Part shown: piece by piece, positions 15,001 to 34,575 of the stretch
Layout of the letters: the number at the start of each line of letters is the position of its first letter
How positions within the stretch are numbered: the first letter of the stretch is position 1
Origin: Paralichthys olivaceus
Lineage: Eukaryota; Chordata; Actinopteri; Pleuronectiformes; Paralichthyidae
Assembly: GCF_024713975.1 (NCBI RefSeq)
Contig: NC_091096.1
Coordinates: forward strand, 18,349,458-18,413,457
Length of the DNA: 64,000 bases
Direction of reading: 5' to 3'
Notes under the pieces: generated by a model
What the model was told of the DNA's origin: nothing
The model's database searches: none
Seen by the model: the letters and a program-made list of their open reading frames with translations, nothing else
Made by a program: the position numbers and the translations under genes

Positions 15001-15497
15001 ATAGCTTCCCTTGAACTTGTCAAAAGAAGGGATAATGGAATCATATACTAAGTAAATGTATGCTTCTTTAATTAGATTGAAGTCAATTCAATTACATGAC
15101 TCATAATAAGAGTTTCCAGGAAACAAGGTGACATCAGTGTATAACAGCAGATCGGTGACAAGCCAGGCAGTCAACTTGCAAACGTGAGCGCGACCTTCGT
15201 GCCTGATGGTTTGCAGCAGCAGACACTGAAAAAACACATTTACATTCAAAAGACACTGGAACACACAGCTACCACAGCAACGAGCGTGTGTCTCTGTGTA
15301 TTAAACCTTTGTGTGTGTATGAGTTTGAGCGAGAGATGGATTTCACCCACCTCCTGCTCGGTGTCCCCCTGCTCCGACACTCCGATTTCACTGGGCAGTT
15401 CGGCCAAGTCCGTGACCCGAATGAGTCCGTCGTGGAGGAAAATCGTCTCCTCCTTCACCGAAAGCCACTGGGACGAATCCACGGCCCCGGAGCCCAT
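1..15497 (-). CDS. hectd4: HECTD4-type HECT E3 ubiquitin ligase, N-terminal part (36 exons, 3' end outside window)
   Basis: Very large HECT-family E3 ubiquitin-protein ligase. Only the non-catalytic N-terminal 1,877 codons are here; the HECT domain and its active cysteine must lie left of position 1. Coding exons in gene order: 15497-15351, 13010-12457, 10912-10823, 10736-10609, 9947-9839, 9368-9230, 8706-8536, 8434-8242, 8136-7975, 7653-7540, 7441-7301, 7204-6969, 6875-6733, 6599-6529, 6433-6328, 6217-6097, 6009-5881, 5630-5506, 5202-5049, 4956-4853, 4654-4456, 4324-4205, 4110-4006, 3920-3757, 3656-3411, 2969-2777, 2550-2446, 2338-2250, 2172-2000, 1761-1620, 1539-1395, 1305-1139, 965-819, 724-540, 398-245, 161-1. 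All junctions keep frame. The family was recognised from long matches to remembered vertebrate HECTD4, such as SQWLSVKEETIFLHDGLIRV near the start and QPACVSKLLSLLLDQRPSPK near the left edge. Repeated DG-x-YLY motifs at about residues 310-440 suggest a beta-propeller-like region. Residues about 1046-1187 look like a CUB-like beta-sandwich (inference). I chose the ATG at 15497 because it is the first ATG in frame and has G at -3 and +4. Confidence 0.93.
10913..12456. other. hectd4 second intron, no gene seen
   Basis: Intron between coding exons 2 and 3 of hectd4, about 1.5 kb. It is AT-rich with scattered stops in all frames. I saw no exon, repeat array or RNA gene. The short open frames here lack splice-site support or similarity to anything I recognise. 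Confidence 0.6.
13011..15350. other. hectd4 first intron, no gene seen
   Basis: Intron 1 of hectd4, about 2.3 kb, AT-rich. It has a short TA-rich run near 13,330-13,350. A weakly tRNA-like stretch lies near 14,180-14,245 (a box-B-like GGGTTCAAATTTGAA), which may be the head of a decayed SINE but is too diverged to claim. Nothing else is supported. Confidence 0.5.
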
Positions 15498-16080
15498 CGC
15501 TCTCCCCTCCGACAGTGATGCCAAAGGGGTCGAACATTAAAAATTCAGTGACGGGAGTGACAGAAACGCCCTAGCTAGCCTGCTAGCGAGCTACAATAAC
15601 ATAACAGTCGATTCCGTCTCCGTGCTAACTGTCAGTTGTGTTTGCCGGTGGTGTGCTAACGGGGCGGGGAAGCTATCACACGACAGCCGTGCAGTGAGCA
15701 GGCAGCGGCGGCGGCTCCGCTTCACATAATATCGCTGCTCGTGTCGTGCTAACAGCGGCTGCTAGCTGTCTGGCTGGGTTAGCTTGGAGCTAACTCACCG
15801 TACGGGCTCGTTATAACGTTACCGAGCAGAGTGGGCGTGACACCCGCGCTGAATCCGCTGTCGCGCCGCTTCGTCGGGTTGCTCGGGAGGAGGAGGGCAG
15901 CCGGAGCGAGCCCGTATCGCGGCGAGGAGCTGCGGGCAGACGGCTCGGCTCACGGTCCCGCCGCTGTGTCAGTGGCTGGAGCAGATAATGTAAGTCTCCC
16001 AGCTGTCAGCGCGACGCCATGTTTCCAAGGCCAACGAGCCGCTCCCAGCATGCACCGCGGGGCCAGGATGAAAGCTGTCA
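15351..16080 (-). promoter_or_regulatory. hectd4: CpG-rich promoter and 5' UTR region of hectd4
   Basis: The stretch around the first coding exon of hectd4 and upstream of it is visibly rich in CpG dinucleotides, unlike the AT-rich DNA on either side. That is typical of the promoter of a housekeeping gene. No TATA box is obvious. The transcription start is not determinable from sequence alone. No second gene is visible on the plus strand, so I do not claim a bidirectional promoter. Confidence 0.6.
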
Positions 16081-17613
16081 AAAATTCATGAGTTCATTGT
16101 GGAGATCACAGAAGTGATCACTGAACAATGAGTAAAACACTATGGTTAGCTCAGAGGATTTCTTTTATAGTTTATTTTTACTGTATATACTTACTGTATT
16201 TATATCATTTAATTTATTTATCTATACATCACACCCACAGAATGTCAGATCACAAGAGAATGATAAGTTTCAGCTAAATAAACTCAGCTGCTGATATTTA
16301 TATGTGTTTGATTTGAGCTGTCCCTTTTTATCATGTTTAATCCACTTTAAGGTCACAGTGATGGTCTGTATCTAAGCTACTTGGCTAATATGACATTACA
16401 TTGTTTTAAGAGATAAGAGCTAAACTTGAATTGTACTTAATAGAGTGCATTCTGCCAAGGTGCTACAGTCCCCTAATGAAAACACATTTATATTCACAAG
16501 AACCAGATCTTTCTTTGCATCAAATTTCACACACACATGAATATCAGTCCCCTGAATATGATTGATTTAATTCATCAAGATCCCCGAATTCAATGAAAGC
16601 AACAGAAGATTTGTGGTAATCTGTCCAGTAGTTTTTCTTCTGGTAATCCTACTAACTAACAGGCAAACAAACATAGATTTTTCAAGATTCATGAATTGTT
16701 CCCTTGGAAATCAGTAAAAATATTCCCAAAAAAGAATTCTGGTCACAAGTGAATGTGTTCTCCAGAATCAGTGCTGTAGTTCTGCGTAGCCCTGCATTTG
16801 GACAAACAGCAATGAAAACCACAGTGAGGTAATGAGTGAAGAGCATTTTTCTTTCATTTATAAACTTCACATTATCACATGTTTTTGGAGCCCTGAAAGT
16901 ATTCTACACAATGGTGCCCCCTAGATCTTGAAAATTTGCCCTGGCATTGTTTTTGAGAAGGTAGAAACCTGCCAATAGTCCAGTTGAACAGGAATGGGTC
17001 ATTGATTTTGTTTCACATAAGTAATGTATCCATTTACAATCTCTCTTATCTTGCAAACAACATGTCGAAAAAACCCTAATGCAACACATTGTAAGACTCA
17101 CTGCACATTTTGCATCATACATTATGAGACACAGGGATACAATAGATCACACTGAATATGTGTAGCAAGTCAATAATAATCATCATTCCTACAGTAGAAA
17201 GGCAAAACAAGATTTTGTGTTGAACTTTATTCATGTAGGGTTATGATTATAATAAGATTGTGGGTTGTTTTATAAAGCAGCACGTTTAGTTATTTTTCTA
17301 TTAACTCAACATGCAGTGAACATAAAAGGTGACCTTTACAAGAAAATGCCTCAGCCACATGATTTTCAAAAAAATTATGAAATAAATGAGTGTATTACAA
17401 TTTCAGTTGGAGGGTTTGGATTTTTGTTCTTAAATAAATATATTACATTTACATCCATGGCATACTTACAATAATATAACCCTACTCAAGGATTTGAGTC
17501 CTCCTATTTTCATCACACTTTCTTTTAAACCATCAGAGAAACAGAATCTGCTGCATGAATTTAAAGCTTATAAAAGTCATTGCCGGTGCTGCACATAGCA
17601 GCTTAGTCTGTAA
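16081..17613. other. Intergenic DNA between hectd4 and pla2g3
   Basis: AT-rich spacer from the hectd4 promoter to the pla2g3 stop codon. The right-hand part should be the pla2g3 3' UTR. I see no coding exon in it. Confidence 0.55.
17226..17231 (-). terminator. pla2g3: Candidate polyadenylation signal of pla2g3
   Basis: Minus-strand AATAAA about 380 bases downstream of the pla2g3 stop codon, giving a plausible short 3' UTR. Choice among AT-rich hexamers is uncertain without transcript data. Confidence 0.4.
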
Positions 17614-20600
17614 TCATGTGAGCCGTGCCATAATATCAGCTTCTTTCTCCAGCCTTAGGCATCGCTTATAAAGGCGAACAGGAATCCCTCTTTTCCTCTC
17701 ATTGCCTGGATTTTGCACCCCGCCACTGTCTTTTCCCTCCATCTTCTTAAGTGTTTGAAGTAGGTCAGAGGTTTTAATGAAGCCTCTAGAACAGCTAGAA
17801 AACAAACACATAACAATATTAGAAACAGAACGCAGCCAATTCATCTTTTGCACTAAGACTAACTGAGCTCACACATTAGACTTGGAAATCTGTAACCAAA
17901 AGTTATAAGAGATATGCATGAATATACTTATCTGCGTTACAAACCTTTTTCTGCGACGGCATTTTTTCTCTTTCGGCAGTTTGAAGCAGTATTGGGAGAC
18001 GAAATCCATCAGCAGCGTGGGGAGAACACTGGGCTGCTTGAAGCTTTTGATCTGAAGCGCCAAGCTATAAAATTGACAAAAACACAGAGTTTATTTACAA
18101 CCTTGCATAAAAGGCAGTGATGAAACAATGTAGCAGGATATGCATTTGTGTGTGACACAGAGAGAGATACACAGACAAAGAAGGAGGAACGCTGCCTGTG
18201 GGGACAGGCCTTCCTCATTGTTTATAACATACAGTAGACAGGATTGAAGAATAATGGTGTTACCATATATGCATGACGGTAGCCTGATCAAGAAATGTTC
18301 TATGCAGCAGTGAGGTGATTCAGTATGAGGTGTATATAATCAAATCAAATCAAATCTGTTAAATGTAAATAGTTTTTCCACAGCAGCTAAGTCAGTCAAG
18401 AACAATAATGATGCCTGTGTTCCATTAGGTGTGGCAGTTACTCTGTAGGCTGTTTTCAGATAAGACATTTTGACATGCCAAGAAAATCAAGAATGTATAT
18501 ATACAATTATGGATGTCTGAATTCCAGTTAGCTGTGTCACTAAGGTTTTAGCTTAAAGGAAATGGTCATATTATACATATAAATAGATATACATATAAAT
18601 AGATAAAAATAGTTATCAAATAATATTCTTAGTTATACCTGTGTTAAAATGACTGCTGTAAAAAAGGACAACACCTAAACACTGGAGATGTTAAACTTTG
18701 ATCACATCATGTTTTCCTGCTCAGTCCTGCCAAAACTGGTGCAACTAGGAAACAACTAAGGCAGTGCGGTGGTATAGTGGTTAGCACTGTCTCCACAAAG
18801 CAAGAGTGTTCCCTGTGCAAATCCCAGTTCTCACTGTGTCTGCATGGGTTTTCTCAAGGTGCTCCAGCTTCCTCCCACTCACAAATGATAAGCAGTATAG
18901 ATGATGGCTAGGCAACAACTAGGTCCAATTTATTAAAAGAAAATTCCGACAGATTTTTGACAGAAAGTTTTGACAAATGTACATTGCATTCCCCAAAACA
19001 TGAGCTTGATATGGCCACAATGGATTATTAGTGCAGTAGCTTTTAGTTTAGACTGGTTTAAAAAGCTGTATAAGCCTCATGTTTCCTATGTTATAAAGCT
19101 GCTTCCAGGGGGGAGACTAATGTCACACTGAGCTATTGATATTGTGATCGCACCAGATTACACAAAGCAAGAAGTCCCACATGTGACACTGCGATAATAA
19201 CCTCTTTCAATGTGTGACACTGTCAACAAATGTAATAATTCATATCTGCAGCTTTGCACTGTAGAACAGGGACCTATTTAAGGAAGTGGGTTTAGAAAGT
19301 TGTAACAACAGATTGGCTGATGTCCCTTAAATCTAAAAAATGGACTGATGAAAAAGTTGTTTTCCAGGATTTACTCAGTGTGGTTATCCAGCTAATCTCT
19401 CCTTTGCGAAACAACCCCTGGCATAAATGTCAGAAATTAAATACAGGACGAAAACATAATGTTTGCATATGTGAATACAAAAATACTTAGAACTAAAAAG
19501 TTGTGTTACCGGGTGGTGCAGTCACAGTGGTAGGCCACCTTTGACTCCATGTTCTGCAGATCATACTTCTTCTCCAGAGGAGGGATTTGGTATTTACAGT
19601 CATCCAGATATTTGAGGCTTCCACACAGGAGCTGGTTATCTGCAGGAGCAAAAATAAGCTTGTGTCATGACAGGTTATAGAAGTGCACCCACAATTCTTA
19701 CTATTTCTATGCAACACTGGCCCATTTATGTTGTTATGCCCTTTAGCATTCTTTTCCACCTGTAGGGGGCATGGTTGCTCAAAATAATACTCTAGGCATC
19801 ATGTTAAACACATTAATATCGCTATAAGTTGTGTGTGCTCTTTCAAGGGCCATAATCACCACTTTTCCACCACAGCAGCATGACTCATCTCGAATGCTAA
19901 TCTAAATAATGCAAAAAATATTTCACAGTGGTAGTTTTTGTCTAATTTGAAACTTGCTCACTCATATGTAAAAAGTTATCATTGTCATTTAAGTCATTTT
20001 TGTTATAAATTGTACAATATTTTATGGCATGTAAAATACAAACAAAATAATGTTAATCTTAAAAATTCTACATTTTAAAGTTTCAAATGTAACAAGCCCG
20101 AATGACAAATGGTTCTACCTGACTTAGTATACAGAGCTTACACTTAGTAATTAATATATGGTTAATAATGAATATAGATAAGAGATAGATTAATCTTAAC
20201 ATTGGAGACTTCTCATTATGTATCATAATAATTTCTTTTGTATTATGAGCAGGAGCTTCTTATGCTGCAAAGGCACCAGTACAAGTGATGGGAGCTGCAT
20301 GTACCTACCTGTGACAGCGTTATATTCTCTAAAGCTTATTTCCACAATGGTACTTTGTGTTATGTTACTTCCCATGTGCTTCTGGCTTGTGTTATTCCCC
20401 AGTAGGTGAGAGTCCCTCTGCCTTAGTGACTTCCCGTCCTCATGAGGCAAGGCTGTGGTCTTTAGTTTCGTTCTGATGGGTGTTGCAAATGTAGATGTAT
20501 TCCACGGTATTTTCAAATTGTCTGTTGTCTGTCTGTGCTGTGGGGTTTGAAGAATTGTCACTTTTATTGACGGGCCATTTGTAGTTGTTTCTTGCTCCAG

Positions 20601-23453
20601 ACAACGTTTACAAAGTGGCCCAATGGTGTCGGCCCTCCTGAATCCACAGCAGCGACTTTGCTCTGTACCTGTTTTGTGACTTCTCCTGGTTGTTGTCTCT
20701 GCTGTGGTTGCTACTGGTTGCGTCCTCTGTGTTACAGACAGGGAGCTTTGTGTTGCAGATGATGTGAATGGATAAGAGTTTGTAGATGCCTGCAGTGGAC
20801 CTTGGCGTCTCTGTGTGGTGGAAACCAGCAGGCCCTTTCTGTTGCTCTTCTTTTTTCCAAATCTTTTTTTATGTGACACCACAGTGATACGTTTAGCTGC
20901 ATTTAAATGAGCTGTTTCCATTGAAGGAGTAGTGGTGCGTGATCTTGGTATCGGGGCCATTTGAGAAGGTGCGACAGTTGATGATTTCCGGCGTCTTTTA
21001 CATCTTCTCCCTTTTGTCCTGAGGTAGAAAGTGTCTCCTCTGGGTGGGTCTCTGGGGCCACATCTATGTTCTCTCTTGGGTGGCTGTCGGCGTGGGCTGG
21101 TCGCTGGGCTTTCGGTAACATGCTGCCTCTCACTACTTGTTAAGTTGCTCCTGTTGGCCCCATATTTGCTTGTAACATCAGATGTGTTGTATGGGAGTGG
21201 GCTTTTGAAGATGGCATACGGAGCCTCTTCGGCTACTTTGCAGCTATAGAGAATAAACATGCATGTTAAAACCAAGCCAGGGAAATAAAGAATGCAAATT
21301 GAGCAAATTCCTTGCAAATCTATTTCCCCAAGAAGAGTTACTATCATGGAGTATTATATGTCATTTCAAACACCTTTAAGTTGTATTTTTACAAGATAAA
21401 CAAACTTTAAATTATTATCATGCAAAATGGTTTGTCAATGTTAATGCTCGACAAAAACATGAAACATTTCATGTTTGTATGACTATTTGTTAGTAGGCAC
21501 GAGTTGCATGATACCCCTCATAATTTTAGCAGGTTTTTCAGATAGTCAGGCGTGTTTCTACAAGCTGCCGAGATGCAATTGTTGCTACAGATTCTCATGT
21601 GTTCATACCTGCATTTTCCATTGAGTAAATGTCTTGCACCTGCGGTTGTCTAACAATGCAATAGAAATGTTTCTCTTACATTCCCCACCAGTACTTCTGG
21701 ATGCATCGTCTCTGCTGTTTGAGCTCAAAGCAGGGAATCCGCAGGATGTTGAAAAAGCTGTAGCCAACCATACTAGAAATGGTGTCATTCACCTCAAAAA
21801 GACACTGTCGAAACCTGGTGGATGGCAGAAGAGAATGAGCCAAGTAGCGGTCCAGCAAAAAAATGAACACGTTACCACGACAGCTTGGTGGGTTCATTTC
21901 TATAAATAAAACAATTTATAACAAAATGATATACATTACAGCTGGGAGGTGATTTCTTAAATTGCATGTCATTTACCAGTGGATGAACCCCAATAGTTTA
22001 GATTGCAAACAAAATACACGTGCACCTGTCAGCATTGGGTGTGAGAATCAAACGCATCTTCTCAGGTTTAAAAAATAGATTGTGTGGGAGGAATGGAATG
22101 CTCAGCATCACTAAAATAGCAAGCAGCATGTTTAGTCTTGACATCAAAGCTTCGTTGAAGGTCTGATTGCAGTGACGTATTTTTATTATAAATTGTAATT
22201 TGGCCCCAGGTTCTTCAACTTAAATCACTTTACATTTATTGGAATTGTGACAAAAATAATTCCCTGAGGACACCTTAATTTGTAAGACTCAGAAAGCACT
22301 AACTACCACCACACCTCATTATTGATGCATCTCATTATTTTGAGATACTAAGTCATCATTTTGAGTTAGAACGTCATTATTTTTATTTAGTAAGTTATTT
22401 ATTTGATCTTGGGTTAAAGTAATTATCTTCAGTTAATGAGTCACTGTTTTTAGATACCTATAGTATTCTGTGTGCATTATTCCTCTGCTGAGACTCACCT
22501 CTGGTCACAGTCACAGTGTGAGAGCGTGAAGAAGTAGGAGTTGAAGACTCCATAATTCACAGTGAAAGAAGGGATGATGTGGGAGCAGTGGTCGTGTTCA
22601 CGGCAGCATCTGTCTGCGTTCTCGAACATCCCTGTGCACGAGAGCAAGATCTGAATTCAGTCACAAGTTGTAAGCAGAGATCTTTGATTGTAAAAATATA
22701 AGCTTCAAAGTTATTTGAAAACAAAAAAATGAATTGGCTCTACCATCTACACATTTACCAAAAGCCCAGGAGCCTCTGTAGTTTTGAATTTTTTGCAACG
22801 ACTGCATGCACCCATGATAAAATCCTGAAAGTCCTTGCAGGCATCTGAGGTCCTAGACTCGTAGCTGTTGTCTACTGCACGTATATAAATTACACTGTGA
22901 TGTCTGTGCCCATGACCCAATCCATGACAGTCTGGCCAGCTGGCCATGATGGAACCAGAGTTTTTGCATCCTCACCTAACTCTTCGTATCTGACCGCTTC
23001 ACTTCCCCTGCCGCACCACAGCGTCCCCGGGAATAACCATCCTCGTTTCCTCCGCACTTTCCCCTCTGCCCGGGATCTTCTGGAGCGCCTGGAGGAGACA
23101 GGCGCGCAGGGAGCGTCCGGAGCTGCCAACGCACTGACGTTAAACCTCCGGGTGAACTCTTCGACCTGCAGCTGGGTGTCGCTCCTCCCGCAGAGGGTGC
23201 GGTAACTCTCCGTGGCCAGTGGACTGCTGTTTACTTCGCAGGTCACCAGTGTCCTGTCCTCGGACCACAGGCTGAGGTACAAGGAGCGTGCGCCCGACGC
23301 GTCCTCTCGCAGGAACGTGACGCGCGTGTGTCCCTCCCGGGTCCGACTCGACCTGAGGCAGGAGTCACCTGAGTCACCTGATCCCATCATCACCGTGGAT
23401 AGAATGAGCGACGATAAGGTGAAAATAAGTCGATGGAGGAGTCTGATATGCAT
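17614..23453 (-). CDS. pla2g3: Group III secreted phospholipase A2 (703 aa, 7 exons)
   Basis: Secreted calcium-dependent enzyme that hydrolyses the sn-2 ester of phospholipids. Exons in gene order: 23453-22976, 22631-22499, 21814-21680, 21243-20309, 19639-19510, 18064-17945, 17794-17614. The lengths sum to 2,112 bases, exactly 704 codons with stop. Residues 1 to about 23 form a hydrophobic signal peptide. A furin-type site RRKR at 134-137 precedes the PLA2 domain, which begins GWLFPGTLWCG (calcium loop). The active site CCREHDHC at 168-175 holds the catalytic His172-Asp173 pair, and the bee-venom-like cysteine pattern (HCDCD, then IPCFEL and YWWG) follows. Exon 4 (residues 249-560) is an unusually long Ser/Thr/Arg/Lys-rich insert with basic clusters at about 326-335 and 374-385. 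A Cys-containing C-terminal domain (HCDCTTR and onward) follows as in mammals. Human PLA2G3 is about 509 aa, so the excess is mainly exon 4. It lies between hectd4 and rph3a on the same strand. Confidence 0.93.
18340..18357. repeat. Short AAATC-type pentanucleotide repeat
   Basis: Three to four tandem copies of a 5-bp AAATC unit in the intron between pla2g3 exons 6 and 5. It is a simple microsatellite and has no coding effect. Confidence 0.6.
18758..18905 (+). mobile_element. tRNA-derived SINE-like fragment in a pla2g3 intron
   Basis: The stretch begins GCGGTGGTATAGTGGTTAGC and continues with GCAAATCCCAGTTCTCA, CTGCATGGGTTTTCTC and CAGCTTCCTCCCACTC. This matches the pattern of a widespread fish interspersed repeat (GGTGGTGTAGTGGTTAGCACTGT ... 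GGTTTTCTCCGGGTACTCCGGCTTCC) as I remember it. The head has tRNA-like A- and B-box character. The copy has point differences and lacks a clear tail. It lies in the intron between pla2g3 exons 5 and 6, antisense to the gene. Confidence 0.65.
22312..22445. repeat. Degenerate minisatellite in pla2g3 intron 1
   Basis: About six diverged tandem units of roughly 21-23 bp built around a 'AAGTCATTATTTTGAGTTAG' theme. The same theme recurs in the larger array at 23,790-24,240, so the two arrays look related and flank pla2g3 exon 1. Confidence 0.55.
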
Positions 23454-23789
23454 CTCAGTGTAAAAGTGTGTAACAGTCCAGTTTCAGCTCAAGTGTTGGG
23501 ATCACTGTTGGTTCTGCACCGGCCGGTTTGATAAAGGCTGCTGACAGAAGAAGGCATGTGTTGTCCTGATTGGTGGGTCGACGCGAGGCCCGTCAGAAAT
23601 ATGAGACTCGTGTGTGATGTGACCCAGACAGGCAGGAACCACGTACAGTTGTAAATTCCAAGGTGATGAATTATATCTCCCTGATGAAATGACTTTAGAT
23701 ATAGGTTGTAGGAAGAAAACTGAGCTGTCCTAACAGGTTACAGGTTACAGAAGATGCTTTGGAGTTACGAGTAAAGAAAGTCATTAGCT

Positions 23790-24240
23790 TGAGAAACCTT
23801 GAGTTAGTAAGGGATTATGTGGAATTAGAAGTCATTATCTTGAGTTAGTAAGTCATTGTATTGAGTTACAAAGTCATTTTCTGGAGCTAGAGTTGAGTTA
23901 GTAAGTGATTAACTTGAGTTGGTATATTATTATCTTGAGTTAATAACTAATCATCCTAAATTAGAGAGTGATTATATTGGGTTATCAAGTGATTATCTCA
24001 AGTTAGTAAGTGATTATCTTGAGTTACGAAGTCATTAGTTTGAGTTACGAAGTCATAATCTTGAGTTACCAAGGTATAAGTTTGAGTTACTAAGGTATAA
24101 GTTTGAGTTACTGAAGTATAAGTTTGAGTTACTAAGGTATAAGTTTGAGTTACTAAGGTATAAGTTTGAGTTACTGAAGTATAAGTTTGAGTTACTAAGG
24201 TATTACCTTGAGTTAGTTAATACCTTAAGTAAGTTAGTTA
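23790..24240. repeat. Minisatellite array with 21-bp units
   Basis: A tandem array upstream of pla2g3 with a loose AT-rich unit at its left (TTGAGTTAGTAAGTCATTAT-type). It becomes regular at about 24,060-24,215, where seven units of 'AAGTTTGAGTTACTAAGGTAT' type follow one another. Two unit variants (ending ACTAAGG or ACTGAAG) alternate with a three-unit, 63-bp period. Confidence 0.8.
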
Positions 24241-26544
24241 TTATAATGAGATAAATGTGTGCACAATGGAGCTGTCAAATAAAAGATAGAAATTTAGATT
24301 TATTACATTCTTTACTATGAATTAAAACGAAAAAAATAAAAAAAAAGAAATACAGTGGATCCAAAAAAGATGTTGACTACAGATGACATCACATAAACAT
24401 TCCAATAGCATGCTCACAAGCATTAGTGAGGATGCATATAGGTTTCCCTTCCTCTCATTCCATTTTATGTTCTCATCTTTATCACACACACACACAGGCT
24501 TGTAATTTTTCATTAGTTTTTATTGATCTGTGTAAACTCTCTGCAAAATCTTTACATGCAAAGTTATTTGCAAACATACATATTCCCATGCATGCACTAT
24601 CTATTTACAAATACAGAGATAGAACCGAGAACATTCCACTGAACTGGCAGAATCAAGTAGAAGACAGATATAGGTTTAGCTCGAAGAGAAGCCTGTTCAA
24701 AAAATAAACAAAAAAATATTGATTATAATTTATGTCGATCATCATCTGATGATGTTTAGCCGACGAAGTACAACATTGTATGTGTGATGCTACTGGTGGT
24801 TGTTTTAATCCCTGCCACAGGGGGGCAGAGTGGCTGTACAGAGAAAACAAGACACAGGAGAGATTTGAGTGTGTTTGTACATAAAGTCTGTTCAAAGAAT
24901 GAAGTTAATCTTATCGTCTGCTACTGATAGAGTTGGATCAAGTCTGATCTTTTTGTCCATGTGCTTAGTTTATTATAACTCTATCCAGTGAATGCTATCA
25001 AACCAGATTATTCAGATTACACCAATAGTCATCATAGTCATGCAGCATAAGTCTTCTTGTATTTAAAGAATTAACAGGAATGTTATGGGGAAGAAGTGTA
25101 AACATTAATGGAATTACAATAGCATTAATTTTTTACAAAGTATATATATATATATCTTGAACCACAAGACATTTCATGCATAGGTTTTTTACTTTTCATC
25201 TTTGTGACGTTGGAATAACTTGCGAACAGCTGTATAAATTGAGGTCATTCCACTTTGTAAGGTGTGCTTTCCTTGGTTTGCTGTGATCCGTGAACAAATA
25301 TACACTAAAGCCTTGAGTGATTGGGATGTGGCAGAGGGAAAGAAGCGCCCTGCTTTGTGCAAAGGATTGACGTAGAAGTGGGCCTCGGCCGCACCAGGCA
25401 CAGTGCATGCAGGTAAAGCTGCACATTCTTATGACATAACCTGTTCCACCTTCTCTCTTTGTTTAGCAGAGCATCCAGGTTTTAAGTTTTGTATTTTTTT
25501 TTTTAAGGGAAACCTGTAAGAAACTTGACCATGTAAACACTGCAGTAGAAAACCTCTGAGGTGTCAGAGTGAACCGCGGGCTTCAGGAGAGAAGAGGCAG
25601 CAGGAGGAGAATCTGTTTTCTCCTGCGAAACCACAGCTGAGAAATTATCTGAAAAACGAACGTCGTCGTTCACGTTTCAGTTCCTCTAATCACACAGTTA
25701 ATACTTCCCACTAACTTAAAATTCACAGCTTCAATAGACATACATTAAACTCCTAATCTTTAACTAGGTGTGCTATAGTTTTAAATTCACAAATTAACAG
25801 CAACTGATGACAGACTCATCGAGCTCATGGGCCACTGACGTATGCATCATCTGGGCATCAGATGTCTATCCTAACCTGAGCAATGTATCAGTATGTAAAC
25901 ATTTCTTCTTCATGGAAATATACACTATGTTCAGGACAGTGGGCACAGGTGAAATTTCTTAAGGTGCAGCTGTGTGTTTTCTTATGTCTGTGGCTTAGCA
26001 TGCTTAACACAGTTCACTGAGCGTCATGAAATCACATGAAAAAAAAAAGAATACCCTGACAGTCAATCAAATGTCCGTCACAAGCTTAAATTAGTATTTT
26101 TACAAGCTCGAATTATTAGTTTTGATCTCAGACACCAAAAACATATTGCTTTTCTTGTTCTGTGCCAGTGCACTTCAAACTCTTCATTCCTTTAGTGGAG
26201 AATTTGTCAAGTTCGGCACACTATATAACATCAGGCATGATGGTCTTTATGCAGCTGTTGGCTGACAGATGTGTCGCTTACATTAATGAAATATCTAAAT
26301 CATTTATGCCATGATTTGTCCCAGAGGCAGATTAGGTATCAGCACAGGCGGGTAAATTTGTTAATAAGAGGACGTGGAGTGAGGAGTATTCTACATCAGG
26401 GAGAAGGACGAATGCGAGCAGTGCCTGTGTGATGGTCAGGTAGAGAACAAATAGATAAACACAACGAGATGAGGGGGAAAAGGTGCTTTAGGAGATGCCA
26501 AGTAGGGAGGAAGGGTTTTAGCTCATGCGGGGTGGGGCAAGTGG
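24241..26544. other. Intergenic DNA and probable 3' UTR of rph3a
   Basis: No coding exon is visible. On the minus strand this is downstream of the rph3a stop codon, and several AATAAA hexamers occur (minus strand at 24969-24974, 24519-24524 and 24299-24304), any of which could end the rph3a transcript. Only simple repeats stand out: an (ACAC) run near 24,484 and a (TA) run near 25,141-25,154. Confidence 0.5.

Positions 26545-34575
<8,031 letters not shown>

Noticed and set aside
15498..15524. Upstream extension of the hectd4 N-terminus (ASLSEGRA...) starting at a TTG
   Set aside because: The frame is open but contains no ATG before an in-frame stop; the ATG at 15497 has a strong context.
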